DNA of 59,469 bases from Phycisphaerales bacterium (GTDB taxonomy: Bacteria > Planctomycetota > Phycisphaerae > UBA1845). The DNA lies in contig JACKHH010000023.1 of the NCBI GenBank assembly GCA_020639095.1, positions 1-59,469 of the forward strand, read 5' to 3'. Positions 34,409 to 45,932 of this stretch are shown one piece after another. A program made the translations under genes and the position numbers. Each line of letters starts with the position of its first letter. Position 1 is the first letter of the stretch. The notes beneath the pieces were generated by a model. It was not told the DNA's origin and ran no database searches. It was given only the letters and a program-made list of their open reading frames with translations.

Positions 34409-36814
34409 GTGGCATACACCTATCGACATGGCGATCGACCGCTCGAAGGCTACACCATCCAGCGCGCCGTGGGTCGCGGCGGGTTTGGCGAGGTGTACTA
34501 CGCGATCAGCGACGGCGGCCGGGAACTCGCGCTGAAGTATCTTCGTGAAAATCCCAATGTCGAGCTGCGCGGCATCAGCCATTGCATGAACCTCAAGAGC
34601 CCGCACCTCGTCTCGATCTTCGACGTCAAGCAGAACGCGGACGGCGAGTATTTCGTCATCATGGAGTATGTCTCGGGCCCGTCGCTGCGCGACCTGCTCA
34701 TTGCCGAACCACAGGGCATGGGCCCGCAAAAAGCAGCCTTCTTCGTCCGTGAAATCGCCAAGGGCCTTGCGTACCTGCACGATCAGGGCATCGTCCATCG
34801 CGACCTGAAGCCGGCGAATATCTTCTACGACGAAGGCTACGTGAAGATCGGCGACTACGGGCTGAGCAAGTTTATTTCCGTTTCGCGGCACAGCGCGCAA
34901 ACGACGAGCGTGGGCACCGTACACTACATGGCCCCCGAGGTGGGATCGGGGAATTACCAGCGCGGCATCGATATCTACGCGCTGGGCGTAATGCTTTACG
35001 AAATGCTGCTGGGTAAGGTTCCGTTCGAGGGCAGCAGCATGGGCGAGGTGCTGATGAAGCATCTCACCGAGCAACCCGAGGTAGAGAACCTGCCCGCGCC
35101 GTTCGGCAAGGTGATTCGCAAAGCGCTCGCCAAGGATCCGAAGGATCGCTACCAGTCGGTTTACGAAATGGTTGACGATCTTCTGGAAGTCGACGACGTG
35201 AAGAGTTCGCTCGCGGGTTTCAATCCGTCAACGATCAGCATGGTCGAGCGTCGCGGGATGTCGGGCGTGGATTCGCCCGCGCCATCGCCGAACCCGGCAC
35301 CACATGGCCCGGCTGTCCGGCGCATTCCGCAGGGCCGCGGTGCGTTCGATCTCGATGCGGGACAACTGCCCGCGAAGACGGCGCGGCGCATGGCGTCGAT
35401 CGAGAGCAAAGTCGAGAAGAAACTGCGCAAGCTGGACGCCAAGCACGGCGGATCGCGACGCAAGCAGGCAGCGGGCCCGATCCCGCCGACGCAACCCGCG
35501 CGAGCACCTCAGCCGCGTTCGCCGCATTCCAACGCGCCGCATTCGCGCGGCGAGGTGATCCAGCGGGTGTTGTTGGCGCTGGCGCTCGCGGTCGGACTTG
35601 GCGTCGGCCTGGGTTTTCTGGTTGACGCCCACGAGGAAGGTTTCGCCAGTGCGATCATGGGTACGATCGCGCTCGCCGGCAGCGTTGCGTTTGGGATTCG
35701 CATCATCGCGTGGATATCCAAGCGCACGCCGCAACCACGCTGGCTTGAGCGGATCTGCATCGCGGGCCCAGCGGCTGCTTCTGTAGGCATCGCGATGATT
35801 CCCTTCTCGGAGCGCAGCGACGATCTAGCCCTCGCGAGTTGGGCGGCGCTTCTTGTTGTCGCCTTTTTCGCCCGCTGGAGCGACCACGTCGACTCGGGTT
35901 CGCGCGGAGAGATGTCGATCTGGAAGGCTGCAAAGGTCGCGCTGTTCGCCTTGATCATGGTGTCGATCTTCGGACACAACCACCACCAGTGGTTCAACAA
36001 CGCGCAAGCGCTTTGTGCGGGTGTGGCGGCGGCATCTTCGTTCGTGATTCAGGCGCTGGCGTGGCTGTTCCCGCTTGAGCAGTGGTTGTACGCGAGCCAG
36101 CAAGCGCGCAGCGACGAGCCGATCATCACTGCCGCTGTCGGGGTCGTTGATCTCGAACCGAGTCGTGCGCCCGATGAACGCCGTGATCATGGCTGGGGTC
36201 GCAAGCATCGTCGCCAGGAGTCCGTCGGCGAATACGACGCGACGGATTCCGCGCCGGGCAGCGACGGGTACTCGTTCCTGATCGATGGCAGGCCGAAGCG
36301 CTGGCTGATCACGCGTATCATCGCGTCGCTGGTGCTGGTCGCAGCCATCGGTGGAACCATTGCGCTCATCGTCGGCGCTGCCTCCATGGGGCCCGAGGTG
36401 TATCGTCACGTACACACGGAGATTCAGCAGGATGGCCGGACCGTGCAGATTGAGCACACGCTACGGGACAACGATTTCAAGATTCCGATGATTGCGGGCG
36501 CTGCCGGTCTGTTCGGGCTCGCGCTGTTCGCCGGTCGCAAGACGACGCGTTTCCAAACGGGCGGGATCTACCGCGACACGGTTCGGCCGATTCTGCTCGC
36601 AATCACCATGGCGGGGATCGCCGGAAGCGTGACCGCGCTCGTTGTTGCCAGGCTGAATGACGGGGAAGCCGCGGCAGTGCTCGTCGGGCTCGTCCTGTCG
36701 TCGATGGCGTTTCTGTTCCTGCTGTTCAAACGCGGTACGCGGTTCGTGCCCGAGGATTTCGCACACAACCACGAGTCCGCCAACGAATCTGCCATGGCCG
36801 CCGTCTCCGAGTGA
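34409..36814 (+). CDS. Membrane serine/threonine protein kinase
   Basis: An 801-residue protein. The kinase domain (about 13-265) has glycine loop VGRGGFGEVY, Lys43, catalytic HRDLKPAN (130-137) and APE (175-177). The DFG motif is DYG (149-151), a tolerated but less common form. A polar linker rich in Pro (about 275-385) follows, then four to eight membrane helices in two groups (about 388-590 and 630-790) separated by a soluble region. It is likely an inner-membrane kinase with the catalytic part inside the cell. The GTG start at 34409 follows GGGGACGG, and the gene is co-transcribed with the FHA-like gene. The signal sensed is unknown. Confidence 0.88.
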   Translation: MAYTYRHGDRPLEGYTIQRAVGRGGFGEVYYAISDGGRELALKYLRENPNVELRGISHCMNLKSPHLVSIFDVKQNADGEYFVIMEYVSGPSLRDLLIAEPQGMGPQKAAFFVREIAKGLAYLHDQGIVHRDLKPANIFYDEGYVKIGDYGLSKFISVSRHSAQTTSVGTVHYMAPEVGSGNYQRGIDIYALGVMLYEMLLGKVPFEGSSMGEVLMKHLTEQPEVENLPAPFGKVIRKALAKDPKDRYQSVYEMVDDLLEVDDVKSSLAGFNPSTISMVERRGMSGVDSPAPSPNPAPHGPAVRRIPQGRGAFDLDAGQLPAKTARRMASIESKVEKKLRKLDAKHGGSRRKQAAGPIPPTQPARAPQPRSPHSNAPHSRGEVIQRVLLALALAVGLGVGLGFLVDAHEEGFASAIMGTIALAGSVAFGIRIIAWISKRTPQPRWLERICIAGPAAASVGIAMIPFSERSDDLALASWAALLVVAFFARWSDHVDSGSRGEMSIWKAAKVALFALIMVSIFGHNHHQWFNNAQALCAGVAAASSFVIQALAWLFPLEQWLYASQQARSDEPIITAAVGVVDLEPSRAPDERRDHGWGRKHRRQESVGEYDATDSAPGSDGYSFLIDGRPKRWLITRIIASLVLVAAIGGTIALIVGAASMGPEVYRHVHTEIQQDGRTVQIEHTLRDNDFKIPMIAGAAGLFGLALFAGRKTTRFQTGGIYRDTVRPILLAITMAGIAGSVTALVVARLNDGEAAAVLVGLVLSSMAFLFLLFKRGTRFVPEDFAHNHESANESAMAAVSE

Positions 36815-36832
36815 CGACTTTCCGGGACAAAC

Positions 36833-36913
36833 GGGTGGCACAGTCTTGCGCAGCAAGACCGTGCTCCGCTACGGTGATGCCCCACGGCCTGACTTCGTCA
36901 GACCGTACCACCC
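36833..36913. repeat. GGGTGGCAC-ended doublet between kinase and SNF2 genes
   Basis: Starts GGGTGGCAC and ends TACCACCC. It contains a hairpin around AGTCTTGC-GCAGCAAGACC and a second, ACGGCCTGAC/GTCAGACCGT. The layout is the same as 2816-2943, but shorter (81 bases). Confidence 0.65.
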
Positions 36914-37061
36914 CAAGATCGTCACCTGAACCGCCACCCGCAAAACTTCCCGCGTTGCACGATCAAAAAAGTGCGGCATAATGGCGGGTTTCGGCCCGGT
37001 GGGGGCTGAGAGGCAGCGCACTGGCTGTGCACCGCACGGCAACACCCACGTATTGTCGCAC

Positions 37062-40190
<3,129 letters not shown>

Positions 40191-40191
40191 G

Positions 40192-40455
40192 ATGGCGAGT
40201 ATCGGGAATGGCAAACAACGGCGTGACGACAGGCACGACCAGGCTCCCGCGGACCTGCCGCGCGTGCCCAGGTTATTCTGGTCCGCGCATCCGGACTTCG
40301 CCAAACTCGCGGAGCTACCCGCGGCTGACGTCCCGGACGTGCTCGAACGCCTCGGCCCACCGCCGTTTCCCAAGACGGGTTTCCCGTTCATCGGGTTCCT
40401 GGCGACGATCTACGATCACGTGGCCGGCCACGCTCAACGGCGGGACGCGTCCTAG
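40192..40455 (+). CDS. Small protein coupled to the SNF2 gene
   Basis: An 87-residue soluble protein with GLPRVPRLFWSAHP-like and FPFIGFLATIYDHVAGHA segments. No family recognised. It starts one base after the helicase stop, behind a GGGGGAGG ribosome-binding site, so it is probably made together with the helicase and may be its partner. The C-terminus is short and basic. Confidence 0.6.
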   Translation: MASIGNGKQRRDDRHDQAPADLPRVPRLFWSAHPDFAKLAELPAADVPDVLERLGPPPFPKTGFPFIGFLATIYDHVAGHAQRRDAS

Positions 40456-40547
40456 CGTGCGACGGGAATTTGCGGGGTGAAGGCCCGATTTCAGCCCTGG
40501 GAGCTCGCCAGGGCCGGTTTTCGGCCACACATAAAACCTGTGAATCC

Positions 40548-40575
40548 TTGCATTTGGAACGGTTTCCGATAGGCT
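40548..40575 (+). promoter_or_regulatory. Weak candidate promoter of the SPOR-like gene
   Basis: TTGCAT, a 16-base spacer and TAGGCT, ending 45 bases before the ATG at 40621. Confidence 0.3.
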
Positions 40576-40620
40576 ACGCCGGGACACAAAAACGGTAAGG
40601 TTGCGCAAGGAGGCCGACCC

Positions 40621-41493
40621 ATGCCGAAGTCGAAGCATGCGCCCGCGTTGTTCGAGTTGTATAGCAAAGGCTCCAGGGATGGAGGCCGACTCGACGATTC
40701 GTCGAGCTATGACGCGGACGAGGGCGTGTCGGCATCGAGTTTCAGGGCGACGATTGCATCCGTCGCTCGCACCATTGGTGGCGCGAACGATCCTGATCGC
40801 GAGGCAAGCGACAGGCCGGTCGGTGTCGCTCCGCCGGCGATTCGCGTTGAGGATGGACGTGTCCACCTCGCGCTGACGAGCCGGGCGGCGGGCATCGCGA
40901 TGTTCGTGCTTCTGGTCGCCGGTTGTCTGGCGTACGCCGCGGGAACGTGGTCGGGTCGCCAGACGGGTGTTGCTGACGGTCGCGACGAAGCGCAGAAGAG
41001 CTTCGAACGGGTAGCCGTTGACGACATCGAGCGGGCGCGCCGCAGCAGGCCGATCGAGAACCTCTTCGCCGGGATTGGGGCTTCCCCAGTCGCGTCGCAG
41101 AGCAGCAAACCGGTCGCCGTGCCACAGGCCGCACCGCGTTCGACTTTGCCGTTGACCGCGATGCGTAGCGATCGCTCTGCCGGCCAGACGCCCTGGGTGA
41201 AGGGGCATACGTACTTGGTGGTGCAGAGTTTTCTAGGAAGCGCACGCGATGACGCGGTTGCGGCCCAGGAGTACCTGGCGCGGCACAACGTCGAGAGCGA
41301 GATTTTCGGCGGTAGCGATCGCGGTTTTCGTTTGATCGCGACGAGCGGATTCAACCGGAAGGACCCGACGCAGCGTAAGTTGTCCGACCAGTTCCGCAGC
41401 AAGGTGCAGTCCATCGGCGAGGCCTATTCCAAAACGGGCGGCCGATATAAGTTGGAAGGTTATTTCGCGACACTCACCGCGGACTCGTGGTAG
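40621..41493 (+). CDS. Single-pass membrane protein with SPOR-like C-terminal domain
   Basis: A 290-residue protein. The soluble start MPKSKHAPALFELYSK resembles conserved N-termini of uncharacterised planctomycete proteins. One membrane helix (about 93-112) is followed by a Pro/Ser linker and a C-terminal domain (about 198-285) with TYLVVQSFLGSARDDAVAAQ, DRGFRLIATSGF and a closing helix plus strand, suggesting a SPOR-like fold that binds peptidoglycan. An excellent AAGGAGG precedes the ATG. The orientation (N-terminus inside, SPOR-like domain outside) is inferred. Confidence 0.6.
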   Translation: MPKSKHAPALFELYSKGSRDGGRLDDSSSYDADEGVSASSFRATIASVARTIGGANDPDREASDRPVGVAPPAIRVEDGRVHLALTSRAAGIAMFVLLVAGCLAYAAGTWSGRQTGVADGRDEAQKSFERVAVDDIERARRSRPIENLFAGIGASPVASQSSKPVAVPQAAPRSTLPLTAMRSDRSAGQTPWVKGHTYLVVQSFLGSARDDAVAAQEYLARHNVESEIFGGSDRGFRLIATSGFNRKDPTQRKLSDQFRSKVQSIGEAYSKTGGRYKLEGYFATLTADSW

Positions 41494-41581
41494 CGGCTGG
41501 TATGTTTCCCGCGGCTATCCGTTGCAGTCCTGAATGGCGGGCGGGGTCGCAGGGAATTCTCAAGAAAGCGGAGTTGCTGGA

Positions 41582-41797
41582 ATGTCACTCGATAAGTCAC
41601 TGAAGACCGCAGCCAACCTGTCGCGTCATCGCAATGTTTTGCGTCGTCATGAGCGCATTGACGTGCTGCGCGAGGAAGAGCGTTGGCGTGAAGGCCAGGC
41701 GCCGGTCGGTCTGCCCAAGGTCGCGCACCGCAAGGCGAACATCGGCGGTAAGGACAAGAAGGCCAAGGGGCCCGAGAAGGAAGAAGGCAAGAAGTAG
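41582..41797 (+). CDS. PVC-type small basic protein (TIGR04137-like)
   Basis: A 71-residue, highly charged protein: MSLDKSLKTAANLSRHRNVL, then RHERIDVLREEERWREGQ and GLPKVAHRKANIG, followed by a Lys/Gly/Glu tail. This is the conserved small basic protein found across planctomycetes, verrucomicrobia and chlamydiae; its role is unknown and may be ribosome-linked. A strong terminator follows at 41851-41888. The ATG at 41582 matches the usual N-terminus; the open frame to 41534 is spurious. Confidence 0.85.
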   Translation: MSLDKSLKTAANLSRHRNVLRRHERIDVLREEERWREGQAPVGLPKVAHRKANIGGKDKKAKGPEKEEGKK

Positions 41798-41850
41798 TTG
41801 GCTGGTCGCGCGGCTGCGCGATCGGTACCGCACGCTTCAAGCGAATTCGA

Positions 41851-41888
41851 CGCGCCGACTTGCCCGCGGGCAAAGCGGCGCTTTTTTT
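41851..41888 (+). terminator. Strong intrinsic terminator after the small basic protein
   Basis: Arms GCGCCGACTTGCCC and GGGCAAAGCGGCGC, followed by TTTTTTT. An almost perfect long stem. Confidence 0.92.
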
Positions 41889-42015
41889 GTGCGCTATGAT
41901 AGATGTGCCCGGTTCTATGGTATCCACGGCGCGACGGACGTCGCCGATTCACGTGCTCGCGGCGCGCGGTGCAATATCGCGCGCGATGGCTTCGCATTCT
42001 GGGAGGTAAACGCAG

Positions 42016-43146
42016 ATGGACCCGCAACGTTTCATCGCCGACCGCATCGCTTCGCTTTCCGCGTCGGGTATTCGGCGCATCTTTGACCTGGCGGCCACGA
42101 TGAAAGACCCGATCGATTTTTCGATGGGCCAGCCTGATTTTCCCGTGCCCGATGCGATCAAGACCGCGGCTGCTGATGCCATCGCTGCCAATCGCAACGG
42201 CTACACGGTTACGCACGGCCTTCCTGAGTTGCGCGCCCGCATCGCGCAATCACTACACACGGAGTTCGGCTGGCCGGTGGATGATCCTGCGCGGATGAAC
42301 TTCGTGGCCTGCGGTGTGTCGGGCGCGCTGACGCTGGTGATGCTCGCGTGCTGCAATCCTGGTGATGAGGTGATCATTCCCGATCCGTACTTCGTGTCGT
42401 ATCCGCATCTCGTGACGCTCGCGAGCGGGAAGGCGGTCGCGGTGGATACCGCGCCGGACTACGTCTACGACCCCGAGAAGCTATCGGCTGCCATTACGCC
42501 GCGAACGAAGGCGATTGTGATTGCGTCGCCGAGCAACCCGACCGGTGTGGTTTACTCAGCCGATCAGGTGAAGGCGGTGTGCGAAATCGCGACGAAGCAC
42601 GATCTGCTGATCATCAGCGACGAAATCTACAACCTGCTCAGTTTCGACGGCGTGCCCGCGAGCCCCGCGACGATTGCGCCGGAGCGCACACTGCTGCTGC
42701 GCGGTTTCGGCAAGAGCTACGGCGTGACCGGGTGGCGCATGGCGTACGTCTCCGGGCCCGCCGCCATCGTTGGGGAAATGGCCAAGCTTCAGCAGTACAC
42801 GTTTGTTTGCGCGCCGCATCCGTTGCAGGCGGCGTGCGTGGCTGCGTTCGACATTGACATGTCGGAGATCGTCGAGACGTATCGCGAGAAGTGTGCGCTG
42901 GGCGCGAACATCCTGCGGGAGAAATTCGAGTTTCCGCATCCGGGCGGTGGGTTCTACTACTACTGCCGCGCGCCCAAAAACTACGCAAGCGGTTCCGAGT
43001 TTGTGGAGGCTGCGATCAAACGCAACGTGCTCACTGTCCCCGGGAGCGCATTCAGCAAACACGATACGCATTTCCGGATCAGCTACGCGGTGCCCAACGA
43101 AAAGCTCCGCGCCGGCTGCGAGATCCTTTGTGAATTGGCGGGATAA
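42016..43146 (+). CDS. Class I/II PLP-dependent aminotransferase
   Basis: A 376-residue aspartate-aminotransferase-fold enzyme. Signatures: SMGQPDFPVPDAIK near residue 36, the Asn in SPSNPTGVVYS near 177, DEIYNLL with the PLP-binding Asp and Tyr near 207, and the Schiff-base Lys in GFGKSYGVTGWRMAY near 236. A C-terminal Arg (FRISYAV) fits carboxylate binding. It transfers amino groups between an amino acid and a keto acid; the exact substrate is unknown. Aspartate aminotransferase-like activity is most likely by overall pattern. Confidence 0.9.
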   Translation: MDPQRFIADRIASLSASGIRRIFDLAATMKDPIDFSMGQPDFPVPDAIKTAAADAIAANRNGYTVTHGLPELRARIAQSLHTEFGWPVDDPARMNFVACGVSGALTLVMLACCNPGDEVIIPDPYFVSYPHLVTLASGKAVAVDTAPDYVYDPEKLSAAITPRTKAIVIASPSNPTGVVYSADQVKAVCEIATKHDLLIISDEIYNLLSFDGVPASPATIAPERTLLLRGFGKSYGVTGWRMAYVSGPAAIVGEMAKLQQYTFVCAPHPLQAACVAAFDIDMSEIVETYREKCALGANILREKFEFPHPGGGFYYYCRAPKNYASGSEFVEAAIKRNVLTVPGSAFSKHDTHFRISYAVPNEKLRAGCEILCELAG

Positions 43147-43160
43147 GCGTGAAAGCACGC

Positions 43161-43183
43161 CCACTGCTCAAGAGCAGTGGCAC
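43161..43183. repeat. Single CCACTGCTC/GAGCAGTGG hairpin
   Basis: Same palindrome as at 32496-32570, 15 bases after the aminotransferase stop. Confidence 0.75.
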
Positions 43184-43212
43184 ATTGAGGCGCTACCACC
43201 AGCGCATGAAAT

Positions 43213-43241
43213 ACCCGCCTTCCGGGGCTCAGAAGGCGGGT
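43213..43241. terminator. Hairpin between converging genes
   Basis: Perfect arms ACCCGCCTT and AAGGCGGGT around an 11-base loop, between the aminotransferase and the minus-strand gene ending at 43295. It lacks a strong U-tract, so efficiency is uncertain. Confidence 0.55.
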
Positions 43242-43294
43242 GCATACTGCGCGGCCGTTGCTCTCTCTATTTGGCGCTGCCCCAACGACCGCCG

Positions 43295-43813
43295 TTAGAA
43301 GATCACGCGAATGATGGCCAGGGCTGCACCGGCGGCGACTACGCCAAACGCAAAACCCTGCACAAAACGGCGGATTGAGAATTCCTTCATACGCTCGGTT
43401 GATGCGTCCGTAGCTGTCGCGTGAGCGCGTTCGCGCCCGGGACGAATCACCGGCGCCGCCGCGGACGCTTTTGTCACCGACTCTTTGACACCGGCCAGTT
43501 CCTTCTCCGCGAGCAGATCAAACAGATCAAACTGCAACTCGCTGCTGATCGGGATGGAGTCGTCGCGCAAGTTCTCTTCGAAGACTCCGGCATCGAGCAT
43601 GGCGGACGCGATTGCGGAATCGGACAGGTGCGTCGCGAGGTGCTGGCTGTCGAAGCGAATGGGCACGTGGTCGAGCGCGTTGTCGCGCGGGTCCGCGTCG
43701 CCTTCGAGGAAGCTGTCGATCAGCAGGTCGTCAAACTCGAGTTGGGCGCGGTCGCGAAAGCGTGCAGCGCGGGCCCGGCCTGAGTCGTGCGGGTGTTTTC
43801 CAGAACCAGCCAT
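43295..43813 (-). CDS. Unrecognised protein with C-terminal membrane helix
   Basis: A 172-residue protein. An acidic, helical soluble part has DNALDHVPIRFDSQHLATHL and IPISSELQFDLFDLLAEKEL. A linker, a basic stretch (MKEFSIRRFV) and one C-terminal membrane helix (about 150-170) complete it, so it is probably tail-anchored with the bulk in the cytoplasm. No family recognised. It stands alone, with a structured upstream region at 43857-43960. Confidence 0.6.
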   Translation of the reverse strand: MAGSGKHPHDSGRARAARFRDRAQLEFDDLLIDSFLEGDADPRDNALDHVPIRFDSQHLATHLSDSAIASAMLDAGVFEENLRDDSIPISSELQFDLFDLLAEKELAGVKESVTKASAAAPVIRPGRERAHATATDASTERMKEFSIRRFVQGFAFGVVAAGAALAIIRVIF

Positions 43814-44204
43814 GATCTCTTCTCCTGAGGGTTTCTCCCACGCGCGGGACGGACGTGCGGGCGGCAGGCCGGTGCGTCATACCGGCCCGTCCGCCGCAGC
43901 ACGGAAGCGCTTCGCCCGCTTCAATTCCTTGGTGACCGCCCGTCCCACCGGGCGGTCGAGCATTGCAGGGCACCACTGCAATCGGCCACCCATCGCCGTT
44001 TCGACCAGCCAAAAATCGTGTTTCTGAACGGGGAAAAAGGGAGCTTTCCTACCTTGTCCAGCTTGACCTTCGCAGGGGTGCGCATACCGTGTCAGTTAGC
44101 CGATTGCGGCAGTGTGACCGGACTTGGCCAGCCTGCTCAGTTTACGCAGGCGGTGTGGTTTACGCGGCGGGTGGCACAAGTGTTGGGCCCTGAAGGACCG
44201 TGGA
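43814..44204. other. 391-base intergenic region with GC hairpins
   Basis: No gene seen. Contains an imperfect long hairpin (about 43857-43899, arms beginning TGCGGGCGG and ending CCGCCGCA) and a shorter perfect one with arms CCGCCCG/CGGGCGG at about 43938-43957. Both lie in the 5' leader of the minus-strand gene 43295-43813. The rest up to 44204 shows nothing notable. Confidence 0.4.
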
Positions 44205-45008
44205 ATGCGCAAGTACTGGTGGGTGTTCAAGATCGCGCTCGCGGACCGCTTCGTCTATCGCGCCGATTTTTTCCTTTCGACGTTTCTACGCTTCACGCCG
44301 ATCATCACCACCATCGCGCTATGGTCAGCCGTCTATGCCGGCGGTGATCGCAAGCTGATCGGCAACCTCACCTACGGCGATATGGTTTCGTACTATCTCA
44401 TCGTGATGATCGCACGCGCGTTCGGGTCGATGCCGGGGCTCGCGGGCGGGCTTGCGCACGACATTCGCGAGGGCGAGCTGCGCAAGTTCATCATTCAGCC
44501 GGTCAACTACGTCATCTATCACCTGCATCTGCGCATGGCGCACAAGTCGGTCTACTTCGTGATGGCGACGATTCCGTATGCGATCGTGTTCTGGTGGTGT
44601 CGCGGATACCTGCCGGGTTGGCCGGCGCTGGTGCAGTGGTTGCCGTGCCTGCTGTCGCTGGTGTTTGCGTTCTTCCTTGGGTTTCTCATCAACATGGCGA
44701 TGGGGCTGCTGTCCTTCTGGTTCCTGGAAGTGACCAGCTTCATGTTCATCTTCATGGTGAGTCAGTACTTTCTGTCAGGGCATCAGTTTCCGCTGACCAT
44801 GTTGCCCGCGGGGTTGCGCGAAGTGGTGACGTATCTGCCATTCGCGTACGAAACGTTTTATCCCGTGATGCTGCTGCTGGGGAAGTGCGATCAAGCTGAG
44901 GCGTGGCGGATCATACTCGGGCAGGCGATTTGGATATCGCTGCTCGCCGGTGTTGTCGCGGTGGGTTGGCGACGGGGGCTGCGGCGCTACGCAGCCTATG
45001 GAGGTTAG
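44205..45008 (+). CDS. ABC-2-type permease (first of pair)
   Basis: A 267-residue, six-helix protein of the ABC-2 DUF990-like group. It has ALADRFVYRADFFLSTFLRF near the start, the cytoplasmic loop HDIREGELRKFIIQPVNYV typical of this group, and further helices to the ending GWRRGLRRYAAYGG. These proteins form heterodimeric export permeases with a separate ATPase. A second permease of the same group follows at 45112, but no ATPase is adjacent, so the motor is encoded elsewhere. The ATG at 44205 is preceded by GAAGGA. Confidence 0.8.
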   Translation: MRKYWWVFKIALADRFVYRADFFLSTFLRFTPIITTIALWSAVYAGGDRKLIGNLTYGDMVSYYLIVMIARAFGSMPGLAGGLAHDIREGELRKFIIQPVNYVIYHLHLRMAHKSVYFVMATIPYAIVFWWCRGYLPGWPALVQWLPCLLSLVFAFFLGFLINMAMGLLSFWFLEVTSFMFIFMVSQYFLSGHQFPLTMLPAGLREVVTYLPFAYETFYPVMLLLGKCDQAEAWRIILGQAIWISLLAGVVAVGWRRGLRRYAAYGG

Positions 45009-45013
45009 TTCGT

Positions 45014-45096
45014 TCAGAACCCCCCGCGCCAAGCGGGGGACACGAGAACGGCAGCGCGTCGCGCTGTTGCCCCGGACTTGGCGTCCGGGGTTCTGA
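45014..45096. repeat. CCCCGG-type palindromic repeat between the ABC-2 genes
   Basis: Ends with perfect inverted arms TCAGAACCCC and GGGGTTCTGA and contains internal hairpins (CCCCCGCGCCAAGCGGGGG and CCCCGGACTTGGCGTCCGGGG). The right half resembles repeats at 54163-54189 and 54706-54737. Confidence 0.7.
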
Positions 45097-45111
45097 TAGG
45101 AGCGGACGGTT

Positions 45112-45918
45112 TTGATTCGGCATTTGCGTATCGGCATGCTTTTTGCCCGCAACGGGCTTGTGCGCGAGTTGAGCTTTCGCACGAACTTCATCGTCACGGT
45201 CATCAGTGAGATGCTGTGGCTGGCGATGATGCTGATCTTTGTCGAGATCATTTTCGCGAACACGCGGAGCGTGAGTGGTTGGAATAACTACCAGTATCTG
45301 TTTCTACTCGGTACGCACTTTCTCATCAGCAGTTTGTTCGAGACGTTCTTCTTCAGCAACTTGCAGCGGCTTAGTGAACTCATCCGTACTGGTGGGCTCG
45401 ATTTCGTTTTGCTCAAGCCCGCCCAGCCGCAGTTCCTGCTTTCGTTTGAACGGGTCGACTACGCCGCGCTCGCGAACGCACCACTGGGCGTGTTTCTTTG
45501 CGGGTTTGCGGTGTATCGCCTGGGTTCGCCGGTTTCGGTGGTCGACGTGCTGCTCTTCGCCGTGCTGGTGATCAGCGGTGTGCTCACGCTTTACGGGTTG
45601 ATGTTCATCTTCAGCACGTCGAGCGTGTGGTTGATTCGCCAGACGAGCGCGTCGCACTTTTGGTTTTACCTCACGAGCTGCGCGCGGTACCCGGCGGAGA
45701 TATACCAACCCTTGGTGCGCGGTGTGCTCTGGTTCGTGCTGACGTTTGTGATTCCCGTGCTCATCGTGGCAAACTTGCCAGCCAACGCGGTGGTGCGCGG
45801 CGGTGCATTTCAGCCCTGGCTGGTCGGCTACGCGCTGGCAGCCGCTGTTATCATCTTGGCGGTGTCCGCGGTGGTGTTCCGCTGGGCGCTGCGTTCGTAT
45901 CGCTCCGCCAGCAGTTGA
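45112..45918 (+). CDS. ABC-2-type permease (second of pair)
   Basis: A 268-residue partner permease with six helices. It has ELSFRTNFIVTVISEMLWLA at the start, the loop ELIRTGGLDFVLLKPAQPQF that parallels the GELRKFIIQPVNY loop of its neighbour, and a final helix with RWALRSYRSASS. The start is TTG at 45112, with AGGAGC about ten bases upstream. The 104-base gap to the first permease is mostly a palindromic repeat (45014-45096). Confidence 0.8.
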   Translation: MIRHLRIGMLFARNGLVRELSFRTNFIVTVISEMLWLAMMLIFVEIIFANTRSVSGWNNYQYLFLLGTHFLISSLFETFFFSNLQRLSELIRTGGLDFVLLKPAQPQFLLSFERVDYAALANAPLGVFLCGFAVYRLGSPVSVVDVLLFAVLVISGVLTLYGLMFIFSTSSVWLIRQTSASHFWFYLTSCARYPAEIYQPLVRGVLWFVLTFVIPVLIVANLPANAVVRGGAFQPWLVGYALAAAVIILAVSAVVFRWALRSYRSASS

Positions 45919-45932
45919 TCGGCGCGTCGCGG

